Of a DNA stretch of 64,000 nt, positions 44,846 through 53,653 are shown in pieces. Within the stretch, counting starts at the first letter, position 1. Each line of letters begins with the position of its first letter. The notes beneath the pieces are model-generated. The model saw only the letters and a program-made list of their open reading frames with translations. It made no database searches and had not been told where the DNA came from. Where the stretch lies: assembly GCA_023664385.1 (NCBI GenBank), contig JAMPFU010000011.1:20853-84852 (forward strand), given 5' to 3'. This DNA is from Clostridium sp. (GTDB lineage Bacteria > Bacillota > Clostridia > Lachnospirales > Lachnospiraceae). The position numbers were made by a program, and so were the translations under genes.

Positions 44846-46069
44846 ATGTTTGACCTAGGCCAGTTTGTTGCTGAAAATGTCATCAAGCGGGAGACAAGCT
44901 TATTTGAAGCGGATATTCAGGCAAATAAAAGTGAGCTTTCAAAAAAAATAGAGGGTAAGTCCGTGCTTGTGATCGGAGGGGCAGGAAGCATTGGAAGCTC
45001 GTTTGTTAAGGCTGTTTTGCCGTTTAAACCACGCACAATGATTGTGGTTGATATCAATGAAAATGGTCTGGCAGAGCTTACAAGAGATTTACGGTCGATT
45101 AAGGGAATGTTTGTTCCTGAAGATTACATACCATATCCAATGGATTTTGCATCTGCCGTATTTGAGAAAATGTTTCGGGCACGCGGCGGCTTTGATATTG
45201 TTGCAAATTTTTCTGCCCATAAGCATGTCCGTTCTGAAAAGGACATTTATTCCATTGAAGCAATGCTACGAAATAATGTTCTGAATGCAAAAAAGCTGCT
45301 TGATTTATTGTCGGAGCTTCCACCTGAAGAATATTTTTGCGTATCTACCGACAAAGCGGCAAATCCTGTCAATATCATGGGCGCGAGCAAGCGGATTATG
45401 GAGGATGTTATTTTCAGCTATTCCGACAGGTTTCCGGTTAAGACGGCACGTTTTGCAAATGTTGCATTTTCAAATGGCTCTTTGCCTGCAGGTTTTTTGG
45501 CACGTATTTCCAAGCTGCAGCCGCTAAGTGCACCGTATGATGTAAGACGGTATTTTGTCTCGCTGGAGGAAAGTGGGCAAATCTGTATGCTTGCCTGTAT
45601 GCTGGGAAGCAACAGGGAGATATTTTTTCCAAAGCTTAAGGATGAGCAGATGATGACCTTTGATGTGATTGCGGAAAAGCTTTTGCAGGAGCATGGCTTT
45701 GAGGTGCTCAAATGTAATTCGGATGAGGAAGCGATAGAAAAAGCGGCAGAGTTAAAGACAGGCGGCAGGTTATACCCTGTACATTTTTCCGTGTCCGATA
45801 CATCGGGAGAAAAGCCATATGAGGAATTTTTTACGGATGAGGAATCCGTTGATATGGACAGATTTTCCTCGTTGGGAGTTGTGGTGGGAAAAGAAGCTCC
45901 TGACAGTCAAAAAATCGAAAAGTTCTATGCAGATTTAATGGATGTATTTTTAGCAGGTGTATTTTCAGGCGATAAAGCATCTAAGGATGATGTGGTCAGG
46001 CTTCTGGAAGCATACCTGCCTGAGTTTAAGCATATAGAAGCTGGGAAGTCCCTTGACAGTAAAATGTAA
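44846..46069 (+). CDS. legB: Nucleotide-sugar 4,6-dehydratase, CapD/LegB family
   Basis: Forms the 4-keto-6-deoxy sugar from GDP- or UDP-GlcNAc, the first committed step to legionaminic acid. The 407-residue soluble SDR has VLVIGGAGSIGSSFVKAV (NAD binding, about 40-57), FDIVANFSAHKHVRSEKD, and STDKAANPVNIMGASKR, where Met takes the place of the usual catalytic Tyr (MxxxK), as in the WbpM/PglF/CapD branch. AAGGAGG lies about seven bases before the ATG. Translation order with the small gene and legC supports LegB. PseB-type activity is less likely because that branch keeps Tyr. Confidence 0.85.
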   Translation: MFDLGQFVAENVIKRETSLFEADIQANKSELSKKIEGKSVLVIGGAGSIGSSFVKAVLPFKPRTMIVVDINENGLAELTRDLRSIKGMFVPEDYIPYPMDFASAVFEKMFRARGGFDIVANFSAHKHVRSEKDIYSIEAMLRNNVLNAKKLLDLLSELPPEEYFCVSTDKAANPVNIMGASKRIMEDVIFSYSDRFPVKTARFANVAFSNGSLPAGFLARISKLQPLSAPYDVRRYFVSLEESGQICMLACMLGSNREIFFPKLKDEQMMTFDVIAEKLLQEHGFEVLKCNSDEEAIEKAAELKTGGRLYPVHFSVSDTSGEKPYEEFFTDEESVDMDRFSSLGVVVGKEAPDSQKIEKFYADLMDVFLAGVFSGDKASKDDVVRLLEAYLPEFKHIEAGKSLDSKM

Positions 46070-46088
46070 GAAAAATAGGAGGATAATC

Positions 46089-46454
46089 ATGGAAAACAAC
46101 AGAAATGAACAGATTGAAGCTTTAAAGGTATTACAGGAGTTTAACGGACGTTTAATTGGCAATATGAAAACACTTGTAAATGAGCTTTCGGGAAAGCGGT
46201 TAGACGATACGGATAAGCTTTTAAAGACAGTCGTTGATGCCCTTAATTGGGAAATTCAGGTTGTGAATGCAACCATGGACGTTTTAAATGAGGGAACAAC
46301 AAGGGTTGATAAGGAAAGCTTTAACAAAACAATTACTGTACTGGGTGAGGCTCTTGCATCAGGAGACGATAGCAAAATGGCAGCGCAGTTTGGCAATGTA
46401 ATCAATGTGTTTGAGAATTTAGATGTGGCTGTGAAAGAGGTTGTGCCAGTATGA
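46089..46454 (+). CDS. Small helical protein of unknown function between legB and legC
   Basis: A 121-residue soluble, acidic, helical protein (starts MENNRNEQIEALKVLQEFNG, ends VAVKEVVPV). AGGAGG precedes the ATG at 46089, and its stop overlaps the legC start (ATGA), so the two are translationally coupled. Such tight placement inside a nucleotide-sugar operon suggests a helper, regulator or enzyme subunit, but no catalytic motif is visible and I do not recognise the family. Confidence 0.8.
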   Translation: MENNRNEQIEALKVLQEFNGRLIGNMKTLVNELSGKRLDDTDKLLKTVVDALNWEIQVVNATMDVLNEGTTRVDKESFNKTITVLGEALASGDDSKMAAQFGNVINVFENLDVAVKEVVPV

Positions 46455-47611
46455 AATTGATACCATTGTCTATTCCTAATTTTGAGGGGAATGAAAGAAA
46501 ATATGTGGATGACGCTGTCAGTCAGGGCTGGGTTTCAACAGGAGGCGCATATATTACCAAGCTTGAGGAAAAGCTTGCCGAGTATGTTGGTACTAAGACC
46601 GCAGTTGCATGTCAAAGTGGAACCGCAGGGATTCATCTTGCGCTCATTGAATCGGGTGTGCAGCCGGGGGATATGGTAATTGTACCTACGCTTACATTTA
46701 TTGCGGCAGTTAATCCTGTCCGTTACCAGTTTGCCGACCCGGTTTTTATGGATTGTGATGAAAGTCTGTGCATGGATCCCATTAAGCTGAAAGCCTTTTG
46801 CGAGGAGGAATGTATGTGGGATGGAAATGCGCTCATACATAAGGCTGATAAAAAATGCATCAAGGCTATCGTTGTTGTTCATGTATTTGGAAATATGGCG
46901 GATATGGAAGCAATCATGGAGATTGCAGAAAAATATAAGTTAAGGGTCGTGGAGGATGGGACCGAGGCATTGGGAAGCTATTATACAGAAGGGAAATATG
47001 CGGGAAAGTATGCGGGGACAATAGGCGATTTTGGCGTGTACTCCTTTAACGGAAATAAGATTATTACCACAGGCGGAGGTGGTGCTGTTGTTGGAAAAAA
47101 TCAGGCTGAGCTTGAGCATATCAGATATATTTCAACACAGGCAAAAACTGATCCGATTTTCTATGTACATGATGAGGTCGGATATAATTACCGCATGACA
47201 AATGTACAGGCGGCGCTCGGCGTTGCGCAAATGGAGCTGCTTGGAGAATTTGTGAAAAGAAAGCAGGCAAATTATGAGCTTTATGCCGAGCTGCTTCGTG
47301 AATATAATAAAGGCGGGCTTATGAAATTCAGAAGTGGAACAAGCTCAAATCATTGGTTTTACGCTTTGGAGCTTAAGCTTGACGAATTAGGAATTACAAT
47401 TCGGGAAGTGATAGAGAGGCTGCATAAGGAGAATATTCAGACAAGAGCAATTTGGGGATTGATTCACAAGCAAAAGCCTTATAGGGACGCTGTTGCATAT
47501 AAGATTGAAAATGCAGAAAAGTACAGCAGGTGCGTGCTTAATATCCCATGCAGTACGCAGATTACACAGCAGGAGATAGAGTATGTGGCAAAAAGTATAA
47601 TGGCTATGTGA
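46451..47611 (+). CDS. legC: PLP-dependent sugar aminotransferase, LegC family
   Basis: Adds an amino group to C4 of the 4-keto sugar made by LegB. The 386-residue DegT/DnrJ/EryC1/StrS enzyme begins with the LegC-like IPLSIPNFEGNERKYVDDAV and WVSTGGAYI, has ACQSGTAGIHLAL, VVEDGTEALGSYY, and the catalytic lysine in YSFNGNKIITTGGGG. Its start overlaps the preceding stop. Because the start and motif wording follow LegC rather than PseC, this supports legionaminate. It is followed by the CDP-sugar genes 31 bases on, perhaps in one transcript. Confidence 0.88.
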   Translation: MKLIPLSIPNFEGNERKYVDDAVSQGWVSTGGAYITKLEEKLAEYVGTKTAVACQSGTAGIHLALIESGVQPGDMVIVPTLTFIAAVNPVRYQFADPVFMDCDESLCMDPIKLKAFCEEECMWDGNALIHKADKKCIKAIVVVHVFGNMADMEAIMEIAEKYKLRVVEDGTEALGSYYTEGKYAGKYAGTIGDFGVYSFNGNKIITTGGGGAVVGKNQAELEHIRYISTQAKTDPIFYVHDEVGYNYRMTNVQAALGVAQMELLGEFVKRKQANYELYAELLREYNKGGLMKFRSGTSSNHWFYALELKLDELGITIREVIERLHKENIQTRAIWGLIHKQKPYRDAVAYKIENAEKYSRCVLNIPCSTQITQQEIEYVAKSIMAM

Positions 47612-47641
47612 CAAAAGCATTGATGAAAGGGAGATACAAAA

Positions 47642-48409
47642 ATGAAGGTTGTATTGTTAGCGGGTGGTTTTGGAACAAGAATAACAGAGGAAAGTGAATT
47701 TAAGCCCAAGCCTATGATTGAAATTGGCGGTATGCCTATGCTTTGGCATATTATGAAATACTATTCTTTTTATGGACATACTGAATTTATAATATGTGCA
47801 GGATATAAGCAGCATAAAATAAAAAAGTGGCTTGCAAATTATTTTTTATATACATGTGATGTTACCTTTGATTTTACAAACGAAAATAGAATAAACATTC
47901 ATAATCAGTATACGGAGCCGTGGAAGGTTACCGTGATTGATACAGGACTTGAAACACTTACGGGCGGCAGGCTGAAGCGTGTTGGAAAATATATAGGAGA
48001 TGAGCCTTTTTTAATGACATATGGCGACGGAGTGTCGGATATTGATATAAACAAGCTGGTAGAATTTCATAACGCACATGGGAAGCTGGTAACCTTGTCG
48101 GCGGTGAAGCCTGAGGGACGCTTTGGCATGATGGAAATAAACGGAGACAGTGTTAGTTCGTTTCGTGAGAAACACAAGGATGATGTCGGCTGGATTAACG
48201 GAGGCTTCATGGTTTTAGAGCCTGAAGCATTGGATTATATAAAGACTGATGTCATGTTTGAACAGGAACCAATGGAACAACTGGCAAATGATGGACAGCT
48301 TGCGTGCTATAAGCATGACGGCTTTTGGCAGTGTATGGATACATTGCGTGATAAGCAGAAGCTGGAAGGCATGTGGGCGTCACAAAACGCACCTTGGAAG
48401 GTGTGGTAA
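47642..48409 (+). CDS. rfbF: Glucose-1-phosphate cytidylyltransferase
   Basis: Makes CDP-glucose from CTP and glucose-1-phosphate, opening the 3,6-dideoxyhexose pathway. The 255-residue enzyme starts MKVVLLAGGFGTRITEESEF and has KPKPMIEIGGMPMLWHIMKY, PFLMTYGDGVSDIDI, and GWINGGFMVLEP, all diagnostic for RfbF. AAGGGAG precedes the ATG. rfbG follows directly, overlapping its ribosome site with this stop codon. Confidence 0.95.
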   Translation: MKVVLLAGGFGTRITEESEFKPKPMIEIGGMPMLWHIMKYYSFYGHTEFIICAGYKQHKIKKWLANYFLYTCDVTFDFTNENRINIHNQYTEPWKVTVIDTGLETLTGGRLKRVGKYIGDEPFLMTYGDGVSDIDINKLVEFHNAHGKLVTLSAVKPEGRFGMMEINGDSVSSFREKHKDDVGWINGGFMVLEPEALDYIKTDVMFEQEPMEQLANDGQLACYKHDGFWQCMDTLRDKQKLEGMWASQNAPWKVW

Positions 48410-48421
48410 ATGGAGGATGAT

Positions 48422-49492
48422 ATGTTAGACTTTTACAGAGGTAAAAGGGTATTGATTACAGGACATACAGGCTTTAAAGGCAGTTGGATGTGTCAGGTGC
48501 TTTGCAATGTGGGGGCACATGTGTATGGTTATGCCCTTGAACCGCCTACAAATCCGAGTCTTTATGAGCTGTGTGGACTTGCAAAAAAAATGACGTCGAT
48601 TGTTGGAGATGTGCGGGATTTGGCGCATTTGCAGGATGTTTTTAATGAGGCTTGTCCTGAGATAGTCATCCATATGGCGGCACAGCCCATTGTTCGGGAA
48701 TCCTACAAAAATCCGGTGTATACATATGATGTAAATGTAATGGGTACGGTAAATGTATTAGAGTGTGTGAGAAATACAGAATCCGTGAAATCGTTTATCA
48801 ATGTTACAACGGACAAGGTTTATTTAAACAGGGAATGGTGCTGGGGCTACCGTGAGAATGAGGAACTAAACGGATATGACCCTTATTCCAATTCAAAGTC
48901 CTGCTCGGAGCTGGTAACGGCAAGCTATGTAAATTCCTTTTTTAAGGACAGGGACATTGCCGTCACGACAATGAGGGCGGGAAATGTTATAGGCGGCGGG
49001 GATTTTGCTGCTGACAGAATTATTCCTGACAGCGTAAGGGCTGCCGTGAAGGGCGAGGATATAGTCGTGCGTAACCCATATTCCACAAGACCCTATCAGC
49101 ATGTGCTTGAGCCTGTTATGGCGTATCTGCTTGTTGCAAAAGCCCAATATGAAAACAGGGAGCTTGCAGGCAGCTACAACGTGGGACCGGATGATATTGA
49201 CTGCCGAACGACGGGGGAACTTACAACTTTATTTTGTGAAGCATGGAACAGCATAAACGGTACAAACATAAAGTGGATAAATAAATACGATGGGGGACCG
49301 CATGAGGCTTCCTTTTTGAAGCTTGACTGTTCTAAGATAAAAGGTATCTTTGGCTGGAAACCGGTTTGGTGCCTTGAATATACAATGGATAAAATTGTTG
49401 AATGGAACAGGGTTTACATGGATAAAGGAGACATTTCATCCTGTATGGACAGAGAGATTGAGGAATTTATCAATATGGCACAGTGGATATAG
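48422..49492 (+). CDS. rfbG: CDP-glucose 4,6-dehydratase
   Basis: Converts CDP-glucose to CDP-4-keto-6-deoxyglucose. The 356-residue extended SDR has the NAD motif GHTGFKGSWM near the start, VTTDKVY with catalytic Thr/Asp, and the Y-x3-K pair in YDPYSNSKSCSEL, then GNVIGGGDFAADRIIPD, typical of RfbG. The ATG at 48422 is chosen over 48410 because GGAGG (48412-48416) sits at ideal distance from it. It is coupled to rfbF. Confidence 0.95.
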   Translation: MLDFYRGKRVLITGHTGFKGSWMCQVLCNVGAHVYGYALEPPTNPSLYELCGLAKKMTSIVGDVRDLAHLQDVFNEACPEIVIHMAAQPIVRESYKNPVYTYDVNVMGTVNVLECVRNTESVKSFINVTTDKVYLNREWCWGYRENEELNGYDPYSNSKSCSELVTASYVNSFFKDRDIAVTTMRAGNVIGGGDFAADRIIPDSVRAAVKGEDIVVRNPYSTRPYQHVLEPVMAYLLVAKAQYENRELAGSYNVGPDDIDCRTTGELTTLFCEAWNSINGTNIKWINKYDGGPHEASFLKLDCSKIKGIFGWKPVWCLEYTMDKIVEWNRVYMDKGDISSCMDREIEEFINMAQWI

Positions 49493-49569
49493 AAAAGCAG
49501 TTAATGTAAGTTTAGATATTTGGTAAAGCAAAATTATAAATGTGGCAATATTCGATACGAGGAGAGCAT

Positions 49570-50913
49570 ATGGGTAATTGGAAAAATGAAGCAGAAGCAA
49601 GAAATCAGATAAAGGAATTGGTGGCAAAATATTATCACGACTTTAAGGAGAAAAAAGAACCATATAGGGAAGGCGACAGGATAAATTATGCTGCACGTGT
49701 CTATGATGAAAAGGAAATGTGCGCCCTTACGGATGCCTGCCTTGATTTTTGGCTTACAACAGGGCGGTTCGCTGATGCATTTGAGAGTGAATTTGCCAAG
49801 TGGATTGGCATAAAATATGCGCATCTTGTAAACAGCGGGTCCTCTGCAAATCTGATTGCATTTATGGCACTTACCGCACCTGAGCTTAAAGAACGTCAGA
49901 TTAAAAGGGGTGACGAGGTCATCACGGTAGCATGTGGATTTCCCACAACCGTAGCTCCGATTATCCAATACGGTGCTGTGCCTGTGTTCGTTGATGTTAC
50001 CATTCCACAATATAATATAGATGTCACGAGGCTTGAGGCTGCACGTTCGGATAGGACGAGGGCGGTTATGATTGCACATACCTTGGGTAATCCTTTTGAC
50101 CTGCGGACCGTAAAAGAATTTTGTGATAAGCATAATCTGTGGCTGATTGAGGATAACTGTGATGCACTTGGAACGCAGTATACCATTGACGGTAATACAA
50201 AATATACAGGTACATGGGGAGACATAGGAACAAGCAGCTTTTATCCACCGCACCATATGACTATGGGTGAGGGTGGATGTGTTTATACGGACAATCCGCT
50301 TCTCCACAGACTGATTTTGTCTTATCGTGACTGGGGACGGGACTGTATATGTCCATCGGGGCATGATAACTTTTGTGGACACAGGTTTGAGGGACAATAC
50401 GGGGAGCTTCCTCAAGGGTATGACCATAAATATGTATACAGCCATTTGGGATATAATCTTAAGGTCACTGATATGCAGGCGGCAATCGGCTGTGAACAGC
50501 TTAAGAAATTTCCTGATTTTATTGAAAGAAGACGGCATAATTGGGACAGGCTGCATAAAGCGTTAGCGTGTGTATCGGACAGACTGATTCTTCCTGAACC
50601 TGCAGAATGCAGCAGACCGTCATGGTTTGGATTTCTTATTTCCATAAGACCTGAAAGTGGATTAAAAAGAAATGATGTCACAAGATATATAGAAGAACAC
50701 AATGTACAGACAAGGCTTTTATTCAGTGGTAATCTGATTAAGCATCCCTGCTTTGATGCGCTTAGGGGAACCGATGCATACCGTGTGTCTGGTGGCTTGG
50801 AAAATACGGAATTTATAATGAACAATACATTTTGGGTAGGCGTTTATCCGGGTATGACAGATGAGATGATTGATTATATGGCAGAGGTAATCGTTAAGGC
50901 GGTTATGCGCTAA
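49570..50913 (+). CDS. rfbH: CDP-4-keto-6-deoxyglucose 3-dehydrase (E1), iron-sulfur PMP enzyme
   Basis: Removes the C3 hydroxyl of CDP-4-keto-6-deoxyglucose with a reductase partner (E3). The 447-residue protein has the aminotransferase fold but His228 in FYPPHHMTMGEGG where aminotransferases carry Lys, as in E1. Cys259-x-Cys261-x7-Cys269 plus Cys197 match the E1 [2Fe-2S] ligands. The ATG at 49570 follows GAGGAGAG; the longer frame upstream is poor. An E3-type reductase is not in the window, so reduction must rely on an unlinked flavin/iron-sulfur protein. Confidence 0.95.
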   Translation: MGNWKNEAEARNQIKELVAKYYHDFKEKKEPYREGDRINYAARVYDEKEMCALTDACLDFWLTTGRFADAFESEFAKWIGIKYAHLVNSGSSANLIAFMALTAPELKERQIKRGDEVITVACGFPTTVAPIIQYGAVPVFVDVTIPQYNIDVTRLEAARSDRTRAVMIAHTLGNPFDLRTVKEFCDKHNLWLIEDNCDALGTQYTIDGNTKYTGTWGDIGTSSFYPPHHMTMGEGGCVYTDNPLLHRLILSYRDWGRDCICPSGHDNFCGHRFEGQYGELPQGYDHKYVYSHLGYNLKVTDMQAAIGCEQLKKFPDFIERRRHNWDRLHKALACVSDRLILPEPAECSRPSWFGFLISIRPESGLKRNDVTRYIEEHNVQTRLLFSGNLIKHPCFDALRGTDAYRVSGGLENTEFIMNNTFWVGVYPGMTDEMIDYMAEVIVKAVMR

Positions 50914-50960
50914 CTAGCATATCAGGATACGGTAATTGCCTGTGGAGGATGCAGAAAGAG

Positions 50961-51524
50961 ATGAAATATGAATTTGAAAAGCTTGATTTAGAGGGTGCAT
51001 ATTTGATTAGGTCTAAGGTGGCCTATGACAACAGGGGCGCATTTGTAAAGACTTTTGAGGAAGCTGTTTTTGCAGAAGCAGGTATATCGTTTCATTGCTC
51101 AGAATCTTTTTTCTCAATTTCAAAGAAAAATGTGATAAGGGGAATGCATTTTCAGATTGATAAACCTCAGGCAAAGCTTGTTGGTGTTATCAGCGGAAGC
51201 GTTTATGACGTTGTTGTGGATTTGAGGAAGAACAGCGATACCTTTGGAAAGTGGTATGGTGCAGAGCTTTCGGCAGAAAATGGACATAGCTTTTATGTTC
51301 CGAGGGGGTTTGCACACGGCTTTATTGCGCTTAGGGATGACACTATAATGGAATATAAGTGTGATGGAGCTTACAGCAGCGACACTGATACGGGAATCAG
51401 ATTTGACGATTTGGATATCAACATTCAATGGCCGATAGACGATATGAAAAAATGTATTATGAGCGACAGGGATAGAAGTCTTATGACCTTAAAGGAATTT
51501 TCAAATCGATTTGGTGGTTTGTAG
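50961..51524 (+). CDS. Cupin sugar-nucleotide epimerase (RfbC/AscE-like)
   Basis: A 187-residue dTDP-4-dehydrorhamnose 3,5-epimerase-family cupin: FHCSESFFSISKKNVIRGMH, VSGSVYDVVVDLRK-like ISGSVYDVVVDLRKNSDTFG, and FYVPRGFAHGFIALRD hold the usual His and Asp residues. In the CDP-ascarylose pathway a protein of this type inverts C5 of the 3,6-dideoxy-4-keto sugar; that fits its place after rfbFGH. The ATG at 50961 has GGAGG 12 bases upstream; 50949 abuts that site. Confidence 0.85.
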   Translation: MKYEFEKLDLEGAYLIRSKVAYDNRGAFVKTFEEAVFAEAGISFHCSESFFSISKKNVIRGMHFQIDKPQAKLVGVISGSVYDVVVDLRKNSDTFGKWYGAELSAENGHSFYVPRGFAHGFIALRDDTIMEYKCDGAYSSDTDTGIRFDDLDINIQWPIDDMKKCIMSDRDRSLMTLKEFSNRFGGL

Positions 51525-51535
51525 GGAGTGCGAAA

Positions 51536-52453
51536 ATGAAACGTGCAATTGTAACAGGAGCAAATGGATTTGTGGGGTCTGCCGTATGCAGACGCCTTGT
51601 AAAAAATGGTGTATCTGTAACGGCTGTTGTTAGAAGTGAGGACTCTGCGCTTGGCAGACTGAATGGCATTGAGGGCCTTGATATTATATACTGTGCCATG
51701 GAAAAAATCGGAGACCTTGTCAGGCTGGTATCTGACAGCTATGATACATTTTATCATTTTGCATGGGAGGGAACCTCCGGAGCTTTGCGGGGAGATGAAG
51801 TAGTGCAGCTTGCAAATGTCAGGCACACATGTGAAGCTGTAAGAACTGCTAAGCTGCTTGGGTGTGAGAAATTTATTTTTGCGTCAAGCATTATGGAGTA
51901 CGAAATAGAGAAGCTTTTTAACAGTGGAAAAACGCCAAGTATTTCTACTGTATATTGTACTGCGAAGAAAACAGCAAATTATATGGCACACGCTATCGCA
52001 GCTTCGTTAGAACTGATATATATATCAGCGGTTATTTCTAATATATATGGCGAGGGTGAAAGCTCTCCCAGACTTATAAACAGCAGCATAAGAAAGCTGT
52101 TAAATAAAGAGGAAACCTCTTTTTCCACAGGGGAGCAGATGTATGATTTTGTATATATAGAGGACGCTGCAAGAATGTTTGCTGGACTTGGAGAGGATGG
52201 CAGAAATCATCAGGTCTATTACATAGGGAGTGGAAATCCCCGACCACTAAGGTTCTTTTTGCAGGAAATGGGAAATCAGCTTGCTCCAGGCAGAGATATA
52301 GGGATAGGGAAAATGCCCTTTGATGGGGTAGGCCTGACCTATAAGGAGTTTGATATGCAAGCTGTTTTAAAGGACACTGGAATCAAGGCAGAGGTGTCCT
52401 TTGATGAGGGAATCAGAAAAACTGCAAAATGGATAAAAGAAAATGACATATAA
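51536..52453 (+). CDS. NAD(P)-dependent sugar-nucleotide reductase/epimerase (extended SDR)
   Basis: A 305-residue SDR with AIVTGANGFVGSAVCRRL at the N-terminus, HFAWEGTSG, FASSIMEYE and a YxxxK catalytic pair in VYCTAKKTANYM. As last member of the CDP-dideoxyhexose set it most likely reduces the 4-keto group, the step done by AscF, RfbS or RfbJ in known pathways. GGGAG lies about six bases before the ATG, 11 bases after the epimerase. The stereochemical outcome (ascarylose, abequose, paratose) is not readable from sequence. Confidence 0.85.
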   Translation: MKRAIVTGANGFVGSAVCRRLVKNGVSVTAVVRSEDSALGRLNGIEGLDIIYCAMEKIGDLVRLVSDSYDTFYHFAWEGTSGALRGDEVVQLANVRHTCEAVRTAKLLGCEKFIFASSIMEYEIEKLFNSGKTPSISTVYCTAKKTANYMAHAIAASLELIYISAVISNIYGEGESSPRLINSSIRKLLNKEETSFSTGEQMYDFVYIEDAARMFAGLGEDGRNHQVYYIGSGNPRPLRFFLQEMGNQLAPGRDIGIGKMPFDGVGLTYKEFDMQAVLKDTGIKAEVSFDEGIRKTAKWIKENDI

Positions 52454-52468
52454 GACTAAGAAACCATT

Positions 52469-53641
52469 TTACACTAACCCACATATTTGGAACATTTCCT
52501 GCAGCCTTACATCATAGCTGTGAAATTCCTTTACCTTATCATGTCCGTTTTTTGCAATCTGACGCCTTTCGTCATCATGTTTCAGGTAATAATCGATTTT
52601 GTCAAGCAAATCAGGGATATTGTCATAGAGCACAATATCCTCATCAGGAATAAAGTGCTCAGGAATTTCAGCCTGATAATTGGAGATAACAAAACCACCT
52701 GCTCCCAAAAGGTCAAAAATTCTAAGAGGGAGTCCGGTTTTGATTGGACGGTTCGTCATATTGAGATTGATTTTGCTACATTTTATGATCTGCGGCATCA
52801 TGTTGTTTGAATCTGCACCGCCACGGTTGTGTATGTTCGGTATCATTGATGCGTCGCTTAACGTCCACAAATCAATGTCAAAGCGTTCGCTTATGGCAGT
52901 AAGAGTGCGAATACGCTCCTGCTCTGTGCATTTGTAGCCTATGTAGGTGTCGGCGATTATGCCCTTGACATCTTCTGTGTAATCCTCGCCCAGCTTATCC
53001 CAGTCAGCATATTTTTTAAATTCCATTGCAAATTCATCTGTCAATGAATCCTCAATGAAATTGTAGCCGTATACATTTAGCTGCGCATTGATTAAACCGT
53101 CCACATAGCCGCGAATGTAATCAGGCAAATCCTTTTCGATAAAGTTGTATTTGCACTTTTCCGAATAAAGCGACCCCACAAAGGAAATGTCGCAGTCGTA
53201 CAGTTTGTGCTCTTGGGGAGTAACCGTTATGCTGTCCCATGTAGGAGTGTCACAGCCCATAGGCATGTGAAAAATATTGTCAGGATTCAGCGGTGAGAAT
53301 TTTTCCACCTGCATTCTGTCCAAAAGGAATATGCGGTTTGTAGGCAGGGAAATTGTTTCTGAATATAACATAAAGCTCGGGCAGTCTACCGTCCATGAAA
53401 TGTATGGTATTTTAAGGACCTTGCATCCCCGTGCAATAATTGGCTGGAAGTTGACTGAAAAAATACAGTCAATGTCAGGGGCACCCTTGATGATGTCTAC
53501 AAGCTCACGCAGATAGTCTATATCATAATCAGAGCTTAACGGCGTCTTGTCAAATGTAATGAAGTCATACCCAAGACGCTTTAATGCATTTGTTATTCCT
53601 GTTTCACATATGCTGTTCCATCTGCAAAATAATACCTTCAT
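52469..53641 (-). CDS. CgeB-family glycosyltransferase
   Basis: A 390-residue member with the same blocks as the 15.5-kb copy: DCIFSVNFQPIIARGCKVLK, IPYISWTVDCPSFMLYSE, CDISFVGSLYSEKCKYNFIE, YIRGYVDGLINAQLNVYGYN, GLPLRIFDLLGAGGFVISNY, DIVLYDNIPDLLDKIDYYLK. AAGGAG lies six bases before the ATG. It follows sua5 and rpiB on the minus strand with a 12-base gap, so it may be read with them, and converges on the CDP-sugar genes. A good candidate to transfer the dideoxyhexose, but this is context only. Confidence 0.8.
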   Translation of the reverse strand: MKVLFCRWNSICETGITNALKRLGYDFITFDKTPLSSDYDIDYLRELVDIIKGAPDIDCIFSVNFQPIIARGCKVLKIPYISWTVDCPSFMLYSETISLPTNRIFLLDRMQVEKFSPLNPDNIFHMPMGCDTPTWDSITVTPQEHKLYDCDISFVGSLYSEKCKYNFIEKDLPDYIRGYVDGLINAQLNVYGYNFIEDSLTDEFAMEFKKYADWDKLGEDYTEDVKGIIADTYIGYKCTEQERIRTLTAISERFDIDLWTLSDASMIPNIHNRGGADSNNMMPQIIKCSKINLNMTNRPIKTGLPLRIFDLLGAGGFVISNYQAEIPEHFIPDEDIVLYDNIPDLLDKIDYYLKHDDERRQIAKNGHDKVKEFHSYDVRLQEMFQICGLV

Positions 53642-53653
53642 AAGTAACTCCTT

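Noticed and set aside
49534..50556. 340-codon minus-strand frame opposite rfbH
   Set aside because: Overlaps a confidently assigned enzyme for its whole length; product is Ile/Cys/His-rich with no recognisable motif.
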